Shown: positions 22,823 to 30,535 of the stretch, in pieces
Layout: every line of letters begins with the position of its first letter
How positions within the stretch are numbered: the first letter of the stretch is position 1
Assembly (NCBI GenBank): GCA_964627195.1
Contig: CAZVJU010000003.1
Span: 17,478-81,477 of the forward strand
Source of the DNA: CAZVJU01 sp964627195
Lineage (GTDB): Bacteria > Patescibacteriota > Microgenomatia > UBA8517
Direction: 5' to 3'
Length of the DNA: 64,000 nt
Notes under the pieces: generated by a model
What the model was told of the DNA's origin: nothing
Seen by the model: only the letters and a program-made list of their open reading frames with translations
Databases searched by the model: none
Made by a program: the position numbers and the translations under genes

Positions 22823-23200
22823 ATGTTTAATAAACTATTCGCTGTTTGCCTTTTGGTTAATGATTTTGAAAAATCTTTTAAGTTTTATAAGGAAACCTTA
22901 GGACTAAAAGTAAAATCTCAAGAGGGAAAATTTGCTAATTTTAAATTAGGGGAAACCGAACTTGCTGTTTTCCAGAAAGATGAAGCAATAGCGATGTTCC
23001 CCAAGGAACATATGGGGAGTGGAGGTGGTGTTTCAATTGGTTTTCAAGTAGATAATGTAGAAAGAACTTGTAAAGAGTTAAAATCAAAAGAGGTAGAAAT
23101 TTTTGAAGGACCAAAAAAAACTCCCTGGGGTCAGGAAGTGGCATATTTCAAAGATCCTGATGCAAATATCTGGGAGATTTCTGAGCCTTTTGAAGAGTAA
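22823..23200 (+). CDS. Glyoxalase/bleomycin-resistance-fold protein, copy 2
   Basis: The 125 residues form a paralog of the protein at 16513-16881, with the same landmarks (VNDFEKSFKFY, MGSGGGVSIGFQV, AYFKDPDANIWEI). The start is fixed by the AGGAGGTGA site. Its gene is followed only 8 bp later by the DNA glycosylase, whereas copy 1 is followed by a HAD phosphatase. The shared part of the module is therefore just the Nudix-glyoxalase pair. Likely role: detoxifying reactive aldehydes or binding a toxic compound. The substrate is unknown. Confidence 0.85.
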   Translation: MFNKLFAVCLLVNDFEKSFKFYKETLGLKVKSQEGKFANFKLGETELAVFQKDEAIAMFPKEHMGSGGGVSIGFQVDNVERTCKELKSKEVEIFEGPKKTPWGQEVAYFKDPDANIWEISEPFEE

Positions 23201-23208
23201 AGGCAACT

Positions 23209-24161
23209 ATGAAACTGGAGAAAAAAGAAACAATAGAGATAGCACCCATGTCTCCATTTCATTTTGACTCAACTTTTTTAAACCAGGTCACTTTCCGAGC
23301 AGTGATACCAAATGGGAATCAGGAAAAAGATGGCAAACCATGCTTTGGCGAAGAGAGAGGTTAGGATTGATTTATCAAAACGCTGGCAGCGACAAAAAAA
23401 CCAAGATCAAGGTATCAGTTTACTCAAACAAAGTTTTCAATTCTGATTTCCTAGAAAGTTTAAAAAAGGAAATAATCTGGAGGTTCAATCTCGACCTTAA
23501 TTTAGCAGAATTCTACAAAGACGTTGGAAACGACCCACTTCTGTCTCCCATTATTAAAAAGTTCTACGGTCTTCGGCCAATGCATTACGGCTCATTATAT
23601 GAGTATTTAATTATTGGCATTGTCCTTCAGAACGCGGTTGTCAGAAGAAGCGTTAGTATGCTTCAATCACTTTTTGAAAGATATGGTGAATTGTTTGAGT
23701 ATGATAGCCAGAAACTTTGGTGCTACTGGGAACCAAAAGTTCTGGCTAAAGTAGATGATCAGGAATTAAGAGACTTGAAGGTGGGATACAGAGCAAAATC
23801 ACTAATCAGAGTTTCTGAAATGTTTGCAGAGGGAGGAATTGATGAAGTGGGACTACGGAATAAAACCAAAGAGGAACAAGAGAAGGTCCTAATTTCTCTT
23901 TATGGAGTCGGTCCCGCCACGCTCAGTTATATTATGTTTGATGCTTTTCACCATTGGGACTACTTAAGGACTATTTCTCCATGGGAGCAGAAGATTTATA
24001 CACATATCTTTTTCAACAAAGACCATGAAAAAGAACTAGTACCAGTTACTAAAATGCTAAAACGCTTTGAAAGATGGGGGGGGGATGGAAAGCATTGGCT
24101 GTTCATTATGTGTGGGAAGATATTTGGTGGAAAAGAAGGAATCAACACATCGCTTGGTTAG
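23209..24161 (+). CDS. AlkA/OGG-like DNA glycosylase split by a -1 frameshift at a slippery heptamer
   Basis: The coding region is in two frames. 23209-23283 encodes 25 residues (MKLEKKETIEIAPMSPFHFD...). The rest, in the -1 frame (PGHFPSSDTKWESGKRW... to 24161), has no start codon before 23340, although its coding character begins at 23283. The frames meet exactly at T-TTA-AAC (23277-23283), a canonical -1 slippery sequence, giving a 317-residue product. The C-terminal half has the helix-hairpin-helix ISLYGVGPATLSYI and then HHWDYLRTISPWEQKIY, as in base-excision glycosylases for alkylated or oxidised bases. A lost T in a T7 run would also explain it. A G9 tract occurs at 24076-24084. Confidence 0.75.
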
Positions 24162-24259
24162 AAAAGCTAATTAGGGTATAAAAATTGGTTCCTAGTGTAT
24201 CTTAACTATCTTCTCCAAAGTAGTTATAATAGATTCAGAATCGACTAAATTACCTAATT

Positions 24260-24826
24260 ATGAAGAAAGTTGTAATAATACATTGCTGGGAGGGATATCC
24301 AGATTACTGTTGGTATCCACAGACTAAAAAAGAATTGGAAGACAAGGGTTTTGAAGTGATTGTTCCTCAAATGCCGGAGACCGCCATGCCTAGGCTGTCA
24401 CTCTGGCTTCCCAAACTTCAGGAACTGGCTCCCAATCCCAATGAAAATTTGTATCTTGTGGGCCATAGCGCTGGTGTAATCACTATTATGAGGTATTTAG
24501 AAAATCTTAAAGAAAATCAACAAATAGGCGGAGTAGTATTTGTTGCCGGTTTTACTGATGATTTGGGTTATAAAGAGTTGAGTAATTTTTACGAAAGTCA
24601 GCTGAATTTTGAAAAAATAAAATCCGGTGCAAAACACTTTGTTGCGATACATTCTGATGATGATCCTTACGTCTCTCTCAAATACGGAGATATTTTCAGG
24701 GAAAAATTAGGAGCAGAAGTAATTATCAAGCATAATATGAAACACTTTTCAGGAGCGGGAGATAATGAAGAAAGTTGTACTTCTTTACCCGAAGTAGCAC
24801 AGGCCATTATCAAATTAAGCAGTTAG
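24260..24826 (+). CDS. RBBP9/YdeN-family serine hydrolase
   Basis: This 188-residue alpha/beta hydrolase of the small RBBP9/YdeN group has nucleophile motif GHSAG, the acid in HSDDDPYV and the catalytic His in KHFSGAG near the C-terminus. The N-terminal strand VVIIHCWEG matches the family's oxyanion region. The physiological substrate of bacterial members is unknown. A TATAAT at 24225-24230 precedes the ATG by 29 nt, so this mRNA has a short leader. It is the last gene before repeat F2, so it lies inside the segment bounded by F1 and F2. Confidence 0.88.
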   Translation: MKKVVIIHCWEGYPDYCWYPQTKKELEDKGFEVIVPQMPETAMPRLSLWLPKLQELAPNPNENLYLVGHSAGVITIMRYLENLKENQQIGGVVFVAGFTDDLGYKELSNFYESQLNFEKIKSGAKHFVAIHSDDDPYVSLKYGDIFREKLGAEVIIKHNMKHFSGAGDNEESCTSLPEVAQAIIKLSS

Positions 24827-24848
24827 TTATAAGCAGGTTTGAAACATA

Positions 24849-24997
24849 ATAGAAGTCCACGGCTTTAAGCCGTGGTCCTTCGAGCTACATTCGCCACAGG
24901 CGTTTGAATTTTCAATGATTCAATTCATCCACGTATAAGCAAAGCTTGGCACCGCTTCGCGTTGTAAAGACGTGGACTTCTTGAATTAGCTTAAAAG
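24849..24997 (+). mobile_element. IS605-like palindromic repeat, copy F2 with nested insert
   Basis: A direct copy of the element at 21900-22018. It holds the perfect palindrome CCACGGCTT-t-AAGCCGTGG. The last hairpin (CCACGT/ACGTGG) is split by about 30 bp containing TAAGCAAAGCTTGGC, a 15-mer also found in reverse complement near 860. F1 and F2 bracket a 2.8-kb block with four genes. Confidence 0.65.
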
Positions 24998-25056
24998 GTT
25001 CTAGATTGGACTGACCAGTCAGTAAGAAGTAAAAATATCCAGGTGTGTCTATCTGT

Positions 25057-25073
25057 ATCACTCCTGATGTGAT
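25057..25073. repeat. REP-like palindrome overlapping a gene end
   Basis: ATCAC-tcctgat-GTGAT covers the last codons and stop of the GT39 gene on the minus strand. It is 16 of 17 identical to 28454-28470. Both are preceded by related TCCAG-TGTGTCTATCT sequence. Confidence 0.6.
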
Positions 25074-26569
25074 TTGATATAGAGGTAAAAGGGAAGAGAA
25101 TCGGAGTCCAACTTCTTTAAGTTGGGTAGATTAGCCTGGTCTGATAATAATATTCCATCATTCGGTAAAGTTTCCTTTTGTTCGTCTATTACACCGGGTA
25201 GTTTGGGAAAATAGATTGCTCTTGCGAATAGTTCGGGGTCTTTAATGTTTACGCCATCCAATCGTGCTACTCTGGTAGACAAAAAAGGCTGCAATTGTCT
25301 TTCCTTTACCTTTAGGTAAAGCTCTTTATATGGCTTATTGTAATCTTCAAGATGGTAAAAGATGTGATAAGTATCTTTGGGGTAGATAAACATATAATAC
25401 CGCCAGAAATCAAAGTAATTAATCGTTATTAAGAAAAATAAAATGAAGCCAGTGTATTTAAATAAGCGATTTTTGTTATCTAATATCATTTTGATCCCTA
25501 GTGTAAAAAATATTGAGTAGAAAGGGACCATATAAAGTAAGCGATGTGCAAAAAAGGTTGAACCCACAAAACCAAACAGGAGAGGGGAAATAAGAAAAGT
25601 TATCCCAAGTAATCTTAAATAATCAGAACCATTCCTGAATGTTTGATATATGCCGATTGCAAATATGGGCAGAGTGGATAAAAGGAACATCCCATGGCGC
25701 AGGGTTGATTGGACCAATAATTTATCGCCGGTAATAAATAAAAACGAGATGTCAAAGCTGGCTAAATAATAATAAAAGAAACTATATAGTGAGCTAATAT
25801 TAAAACTTACACGATTTAGTACGGCGCCTCCGTAATAGTGTTCTAATAATGGAATTACGGCAAAAAACGGGAGCGCGGTTAAGGTAAATGTAAAAAGCGG
25901 TACTAAAAACTTCTTTCTAGTTAGAGTTTTTAAAGAAAGTTTTTGAGCCGGCCGGTTGAGATAAGAAATGTAGCCAATGCTAATTAAAATCCAAATAGCT
26001 ACCAACGGTCTTATCCCACCGTATGCATAAAAACCAGTACCCAAACTGAGAGCTGCAAAGATTAAATATTTATTATCAAAACTTCGTCTGTATTTGAATA
26101 AACTGATTAGCCAAAGCAAAACAAAAGTAACCACAATCATATGTTCATATGGTGTATGAGTTACGATCATTACTTCAGGAATAATTATAAAAGAGATTAA
26201 GGTTATAAATGCGGATTTTTTGTCAAATAAAAGCCTGGCAAAATATAAAGTCAGAAGGGCAGAAATAACCGTAATTACTACAGTTGCCAAACGCAATACG
26301 TAAACAGAAGGACCGAAGAGTTTAAAAAGCAAGGCAACCAAATACTGCATATATGGCGGATACCAAGTTACATTATTTGATCCGAGAATAAATAGTGGTA
26401 AAAATCGTCCATGCGCATCGCGTAAGTTTTGAGCTAGTAAAATGCCATTATAGCCGTATGATGCCTCGTCTTCAGTAATACCGTTTGGAGTATCGGCAAG
26501 TCGGAAGGAGAAGAAAATAAATAAGAAAATTATTAAAATGCCTATAGAAAGGAAGGTTTTCGGTTTCAT
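25058..26569 (-). CDS. GT39/ArnT-like membrane glycosyltransferase
   Basis: This 503-residue protein has about eleven to twelve membrane helices. The first outside loop carries the acidic motif ITEDEASYGY (Asp34, Glu35) typical of the GT-C/PMT-like family, followed by the NVTWYPPYMQYLV segment. Such enzymes use polyprenyl-phosphate sugars on the outer membrane face to glycosylate proteins, lipids or wall polymers. The C-terminal soluble part is short. Its last codons lie in a REP-like palindrome, so its original C-terminus may have been changed by the insertion. A TATAAC box is 10 nt before the ATG. The GT2 gene at 28526 may act in the same pathway. Confidence 0.85.
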   Translation of the reverse strand: MKPKTFLSIGILIIFLFIFFSFRLADTPNGITEDEASYGYNGILLAQNLRDAHGRFLPLFILGSNNVTWYPPYMQYLVALLFKLFGPSVYVLRLATVVITVISALLTLYFARLLFDKKSAFITLISFIIIPEVMIVTHTPYEHMIVVTFVLLWLISLFKYRRSFDNKYLIFAALSLGTGFYAYGGIRPLVAIWILISIGYISYLNRPAQKLSLKTLTRKKFLVPLFTFTLTALPFFAVIPLLEHYYGGAVLNRVSFNISSLYSFFYYYLASFDISFLFITGDKLLVQSTLRHGMFLLSTLPIFAIGIYQTFRNGSDYLRLLGITFLISPLLFGFVGSTFFAHRLLYMVPFYSIFFTLGIKMILDNKNRLFKYTGFILFFLITINYFDFWRYYMFIYPKDTYHIFYHLEDYNKPYKELYLKVKERQLQPFLSTRVARLDGVNIKDPELFARAIYFPKLPGVIDEQKETLPNDGILLSDQANLPNLKKLDSDSLPFYLYIKSHQE

Positions 26570-26811
26570 TTTCGAAACAGTTATAGTTACAAGTATACAT
26601 ATTCTAATGCTTTCTGTTTAGATATAATTTACAACTCTCCATACCATTTTTGCTCTAATTCAATGGCGTATATCTCTTTATATTATCAACATGATGTTTA
26701 TATTATGATAATAGAGATAAAGTAATAATAATGATGGTCAAAGGTACTAAAAGGTACCTTTGACAACATTTTCCATTACGAAGAAAGTTGCGAATTATAG
26801 GGCTGGATTGA

Positions 26812-26817
26812 TATAAT
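26812..26817 (+). promoter_or_regulatory. -10 box (TATAAT) of the M16 peptidase gene
   Basis: TATAAT overlaps an upstream ATG at 26816 and ends 7 nt before the ATG at 26825, which is therefore the likely start. Confidence 0.55.
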
Positions 26818-26824
26818 GCTCTCC

Positions 26825-28129
26825 ATGTTACCAAAACAAAGAGAACGAGCTCCACAGATACCAGAATTTGTACACAAAGAGGTATTGTCGAACGGACTTC
26901 GAGTATTGGTTCACGAGATGCCGTGGGCGCAATCTGTTTCCGCAAGGTTCTTGGTAAAAGCGGGGCCCCGATATGAAGACGAAGTTACGACTGGCTCTGC
27001 CCATTACTTGGAACATATGTTCTTTGAAGGTAGCCAAAAGTATCCCTCACGCAGAGAGCTTGATAGAGCAGTTGAGAGCAGGGGCGGTGACCATAGTGCA
27101 TACACTGACAAAGAGTATGTCATGTACCAAGCGAAACTTCCTACTGAAAGCGCAGATTTTGCTTCAGAATTTGTAAGGGAACTTGTCTTCAATCCAGTAA
27201 TGGCCGAGGAGGCAGTTGAGCGAGAAAAAGGAGTAATTAGTGCTGAACTGCGAAGGTCAATCGATACGCCAGCTCAACATAGATGGAACTTGTTGCGTCA
27301 ACATGTGTGGAGTGGGCATCCTTTAGGACATAATACTCTGGGAACTTTTGATTCAATAGAGCGAATCAGCCGTCAAGATTTGCTAGGTTATCATACAAGG
27401 TTCTACCGACCCAACAATGCAATTTTAGTTGTGGTTGGCAATATCACCACACCGAGAGCGATTGATTTGGTGGCTCGGGATTTTGGTAGCCTTACGGCAT
27501 CAGGTGACCAACTTCCTTCAATTCCTGCACCGATACAATCTGTTGACTCCAGAGTGCTGGTTGAAGAAAGAGATATAAAGCAAGCACATCTTCTATTGGC
27601 TTTTGCAACTGATGGTCACGGTGAAAGCAGTCCCGTACTACCACAGATTCAAGTACTTTCAAGAATGCTACGCAATAACATTTTCCATAAATTCGTATAC
27701 GATTTAGGGTTCTCCTATTCGGCGGGATGTTATCCGTGGCTAGTCAGTGATAGTGGAAATATGGTTATCACCGTCGAAGTAGCACCAGAAAATACAGACC
27801 AGGCGGTAACAAGAATGGTTCAGGAAGTGAACAGCTTGAAAGTTGATGAGGAATCCGTACAAGAAGCAAAAGCAGGGGTTGTCAGCGATACTATTTTGAA
27901 TCTTGCTGACACAGATGTATATGCTCATTTCATTGGAAAACAGGAGTTGTATACAGGAGCAGTAAAATCACCAGAACAAGTGAGGGCAGATATTCAATCA
28001 GTTTCAGTCGAAGACATTCAGAAAACGAAAAGAACTCTACTGACTCGAAATAATGCAGCCATGGTTGTTCTTGGCCCAGTGCCACAGGGTAAAGCAAAAG
28101 AACTAGATGACATGCTAGTTTTTGCATAA
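26825..28129 (+). CDS. M16-family zinc peptidase
   Basis: This 434-residue protein has the inverted zinc motif HYLEH (His60-Leu-Glu63-His64). The distal ligand Glu lies in VEREKGVISAEL, the normal spacing for M16 peptidases. A second, non-catalytic M16 half follows (PNNAILVVVGNIT and beyond). At about 430 residues it matches the bacterial processing-peptidase-like group (PqqL/YmxG type). No signal peptide is present, so it is probably cytoplasmic. No bacteriocin or PQQ genes are nearby, and the substrate is unknown. In many bacteria M16 genes come as active/inactive pairs. Here it is single. Confidence 0.92.
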   Translation: MLPKQRERAPQIPEFVHKEVLSNGLRVLVHEMPWAQSVSARFLVKAGPRYEDEVTTGSAHYLEHMFFEGSQKYPSRRELDRAVESRGGDHSAYTDKEYVMYQAKLPTESADFASEFVRELVFNPVMAEEAVEREKGVISAELRRSIDTPAQHRWNLLRQHVWSGHPLGHNTLGTFDSIERISRQDLLGYHTRFYRPNNAILVVVGNITTPRAIDLVARDFGSLTASGDQLPSIPAPIQSVDSRVLVEERDIKQAHLLLAFATDGHGESSPVLPQIQVLSRMLRNNIFHKFVYDLGFSYSAGCYPWLVSDSGNMVITVEVAPENTDQAVTRMVQEVNSLKVDEESVQEAKAGVVSDTILNLADTDVYAHFIGKQELYTGAVKSPEQVRADIQSVSVEDIQKTKRTLLTRNNAAMVVLGPVPQGKAKELDDMLVFA

Positions 28130-28365
28130 CACTACAATAAGCTCGACTTCTTCAAGTACGAGTTTCAAAAAATATCTCGCAGACTTCTGAGCTGTTATAT
28201 TGATTTTGGATGGCAGATTTTCAGGGTGGGTAGGGGCCACCTTGCAAAGGCTAATGCGGGTTGGGGTTGAATCGGATATGAAAGTGTCTCAAGTTGTTCT
28301 TCGAAGTAGGTTGTGACATACTCAACCAATGCCAGCAACAAAGTCCAGATGTGTCTATCTACAGA

Positions 28366-28398
28366 TGTCACATTTTGAAATCGGACTAAAATGTGACA
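28366..28398. repeat. 11-bp perfect hairpin
   Basis: TGTCACATTTT pairs with AAAATGTGACA across an 11-nt loop. The next stem, AGAAATCAC (28407-28415) with GTGATTTCT (28441-28449), begins 9 nt later. Confidence 0.7.
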
Positions 28399-28453
28399 TA
28401 TGCTATAGAAATCACCACTAATATAGTCCTACTTCATAATGTGATTTCTATAT

Positions 28454-28470
28454 ATCACTCCTGGTGTGAT
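28454..28470. repeat. REP-like palindrome
   Basis: ATCAC-tcctggt-GTGAT, nearly identical to the copy at 25057-25073. Confidence 0.6.
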
Positions 28471-28525
28471 TAACTCTCGACCACCATCAATAGTAAAAAT
28501 AATCATTTTATACTAAAATACCGTT

Positions 28526-29344
28526 GTGATTAGTGTTATCACACCATGTAAAAATATTGTTAGCGACGGCCGCGAACCGTTTTTTAGAAAGATGTTTACT
28601 AGTCTGTTTAACCAGACCTATCGTGACTTCGAACATATTGTAATTGATGGAGCTTCAACAGATGGTACCTTAGATTTATTGCAAGAGTATAAACATAAAC
28701 GATGTATCAATACCCTTGTCTCTAAGAAAGACAGAAATGTACACGAAGCCATGAATAGAGGAATTAGATTGGCACAGGGAAAATTCATCCATGTGATGAA
28801 TTCAGATAACTATTTTCCTGATGAAAATTTTTTCTCTATCTCATTACAAGCGATAAAAGATAACCATGCCGATTTTACTCACGCAGATAGAAGTATTGAA
28901 ACTAGAGAAGGTAAATTCGTTGGAATAAAGCGAGGAGATGAACGCTCCGCGTTCTTCAGAATGCCTTTTAGATACCAAACTATGCTTATACGAAAAGGGG
29001 TGTATGACGAAATTGGCCCGTTTGATGAAAAATACGATATAGCAGCAGATTATAAGTTCATGCTGGAAATGCTACTTTCGGGAAAAAAGGGTCTTTATAT
29101 TCCCAAAGTTTATATTTGTTCACTTGATGGAGGAATTACGTCAGACAGACCCAAAGTAATAAGAGAGGTTACCCAAGTATTATATGAATGCTACGGTAAA
29201 CAATATGGGCTGACAAAAGATGATTGCCAGGATATCTATTTACGGAAAATATCTCCCGACTTGTTATCCAAAATTAACGTACATATTCCAGATGAAAGAA
29301 TAAAAGAATCTCTTAACTTCTGCTATGAATTATCACTTCACTAG
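28526..29344 (+). CDS. Family 2 glycosyltransferase
   Basis: This 272-residue GT-A fold enzyme starts with GTG. Landmarks are SVITPCKN at the N-terminus, HIVIDGASTDGT (nucleotide-binding Asp), VMNSDNYF in the position of the DXD motif (here SDN), and a downstream FRYQTMLIRKGVY acceptor region. It is similar to the WcaE/colanic-acid-type GT2 enzymes that add a sugar from a nucleotide donor to a lipid-linked or polymer acceptor. There is no membrane helix. It stands alone, with structured non-coding DNA on both sides, so the pathway cannot be read from neighbours. The GT39 gene is the nearest related gene. Confidence 0.88.
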   Translation: MISVITPCKNIVSDGREPFFRKMFTSLFNQTYRDFEHIVIDGASTDGTLDLLQEYKHKRCINTLVSKKDRNVHEAMNRGIRLAQGKFIHVMNSDNYFPDENFFSISLQAIKDNHADFTHADRSIETREGKFVGIKRGDERSAFFRMPFRYQTMLIRKGVYDEIGPFDEKYDIAADYKFMLEMLLSGKKGLYIPKVYICSLDGGITSDRPKVIREVTQVLYECYGKQYGLTKDDCQDIYLRKISPDLLSKINVHIPDERIKESLNFCYELSLH

Positions 29345-29395
29345 GAATGAATTCGGAAACAGAATTAGCACAAAGGAAAAGAAAAGAAGAACAAT

Positions 29396-29446
29396 GACAT
29401 ACTCCTCGCAGCAGAGCTGCGAAGGTATCTTACGATACAGTATGTC
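29396..29446 (+). other. Three-way-junction sequence upstream of purC
   Basis: An outer stem GACATACT/AGTATGTC (29396-29403, 29439-29446) encloses two perfect hairpins, TCGCAGC-aga-GCTGCGA (29406-29422) and GTATC-ttac-GATAC (29425-29438). Another stem, CCTGCG/CGCAGG (29464-29469, 29490-29495), follows before purC. TTCTTGAAT after the junction recalls the ends of the F1/F2 repeats. It is either a mobile hairpin element or a cis-acting RNA. It does not fit the purine-riboswitch consensus. Confidence 0.6.
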
Positions 29447-29509
29447 TTCTTGAATCTGCTCATCCTGCGCTGCAGAGCAACGAGGTATTCGCAGGTTCTA
29501 GAATAAAAA

Positions 29510-30535
29510 ATGGTTGCTACAGAGAAATTGCCTGCATTAAATGCCCCAGTTGAAAATTTTTCGCGTGGATTATTTCAAGCAGAAATTCCTGGATTGGGTA
29601 ATCCTATTCGGGGTAAAGTACGTGATAACTGGATAATTAATAAGGGAAGTCAACAATTCAGGTTGATGGTGACAACCGACCGTCAGTCTGCCTACGCCCG
29701 AACTGTTTGTACTGTTCCGGGCAAAGGACAGATTTCCAACCTCATTTCAGCATTTTGGTTTGAACATACCAAAGATATTATCCCAAATCATATGATAATG
29801 GTTCCTCATCTAAATATTCTTCTTGCAAGACAGGCAAAAGCTGTCGTTCCTGTTGAGGTTGTATTAAGAAGGTATTTGGCAAGAGGAATATCACCGACGT
29901 CGGTATATCACAATTATTTTAATCTAGGGAGAAGAGAGATTTATGGGATAAAGTTTCCTGATGATTTACGAGTTGATCAGGAGTTTCCCATGGGAACAAT
30001 ACTCACGCCGACAACTAAAGCTAGAAACGGGCATGATCAAGAGTTAACGAATATTCAGGCGTGCGAGCTAGCAGACGGTAACCTGAGAGATGGAACTTGG
30101 GATAAAGTAAAATCTTCAGCTTTTGAAATTTTTGAAAGGGCTAGAGCCTTCAGCCTAAGTAGAGGTCTAATTCTTGCGGATACAAAGATGGAATTTGGTC
30201 TTGATTCAGAGGACAATCTGATACTAATTGACGAAGTTCTTACTCCGGAATGTTCTCGATTTTGGCCTTGTAATAAATACGCTGACCGATTTACCAGCGG
30301 AGAAAATCAGGATATTGACAAGGATGTATTGCTTAGATGGCTTATAAATAATGGGTTTGTTGGGGAAGGAGTAGTTCCCAAAATTCCAAGTGATGTAATT
30401 AATCAAATGGCTGAAATATACGAAGTTCCGTACAGGATGATTATGGGAAAAGATTTATTACCCTTAACTGATTCCAAATTGGTAAGTGAAGTTGCTTCCC
30501 AGTGTGTTTATAAGCTTCTTGAAGATAATAATTAA
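29510..30535 (+). CDS. purC: SAICAR synthetase PurC
   Basis: This 341-residue phosphoribosylaminoimidazole-succinocarboxamide synthase catalyses step 8 of IMP synthesis, joining CAIR and aspartate with ATP. It has the family motifs GKVRDNW, TDRQSAYA, EVVLRRYLARG, LTPTTKA, LADTKMEFG and DEVLTPECSRF. It is longer than E. coli PurC (237) and resembles the longer yeast-like type. No other purine-pathway gene is in the window, and CPR genomes usually lack the pathway. It may salvage an imported intermediate or have been acquired alone. The enzyme looks complete. It is preceded by the three-way-junction element. Confidence 0.94.
   Translation: MVATEKLPALNAPVENFSRGLFQAEIPGLGNPIRGKVRDNWIINKGSQQFRLMVTTDRQSAYARTVCTVPGKGQISNLISAFWFEHTKDIIPNHMIMVPHLNILLARQAKAVVPVEVVLRRYLARGISPTSVYHNYFNLGRREIYGIKFPDDLRVDQEFPMGTILTPTTKARNGHDQELTNIQACELADGNLRDGTWDKVKSSAFEIFERARAFSLSRGLILADTKMEFGLDSEDNLILIDEVLTPECSRFWPCNKYADRFTSGENQDIDKDVLLRWLINNGFVGEGVVPKIPSDVINQMAEIYEVPYRMIMGKDLLPLTDSKLVSEVASQCVYKLLEDNN

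Larger units (their letters stand above)
28130..28525. other. 396-bp gap rich in palindromes, no gene
   Basis: No credible ORF. From 28195 to 28280 there is a G-rich patch with several G3-G4 runs. From 28366 on, three palindromes follow one another (28366-28398, 28407-28449, 28454-28470). A TATACT box precedes the GTG of the GT2 gene. Confidence 0.55.

Noticed and set aside
29396..29446. Classical purine riboswitch
   Set aside because: The three-way shape is there, but the two hairpin loops are 3 and 4 nt and the conserved junction bases are missing.
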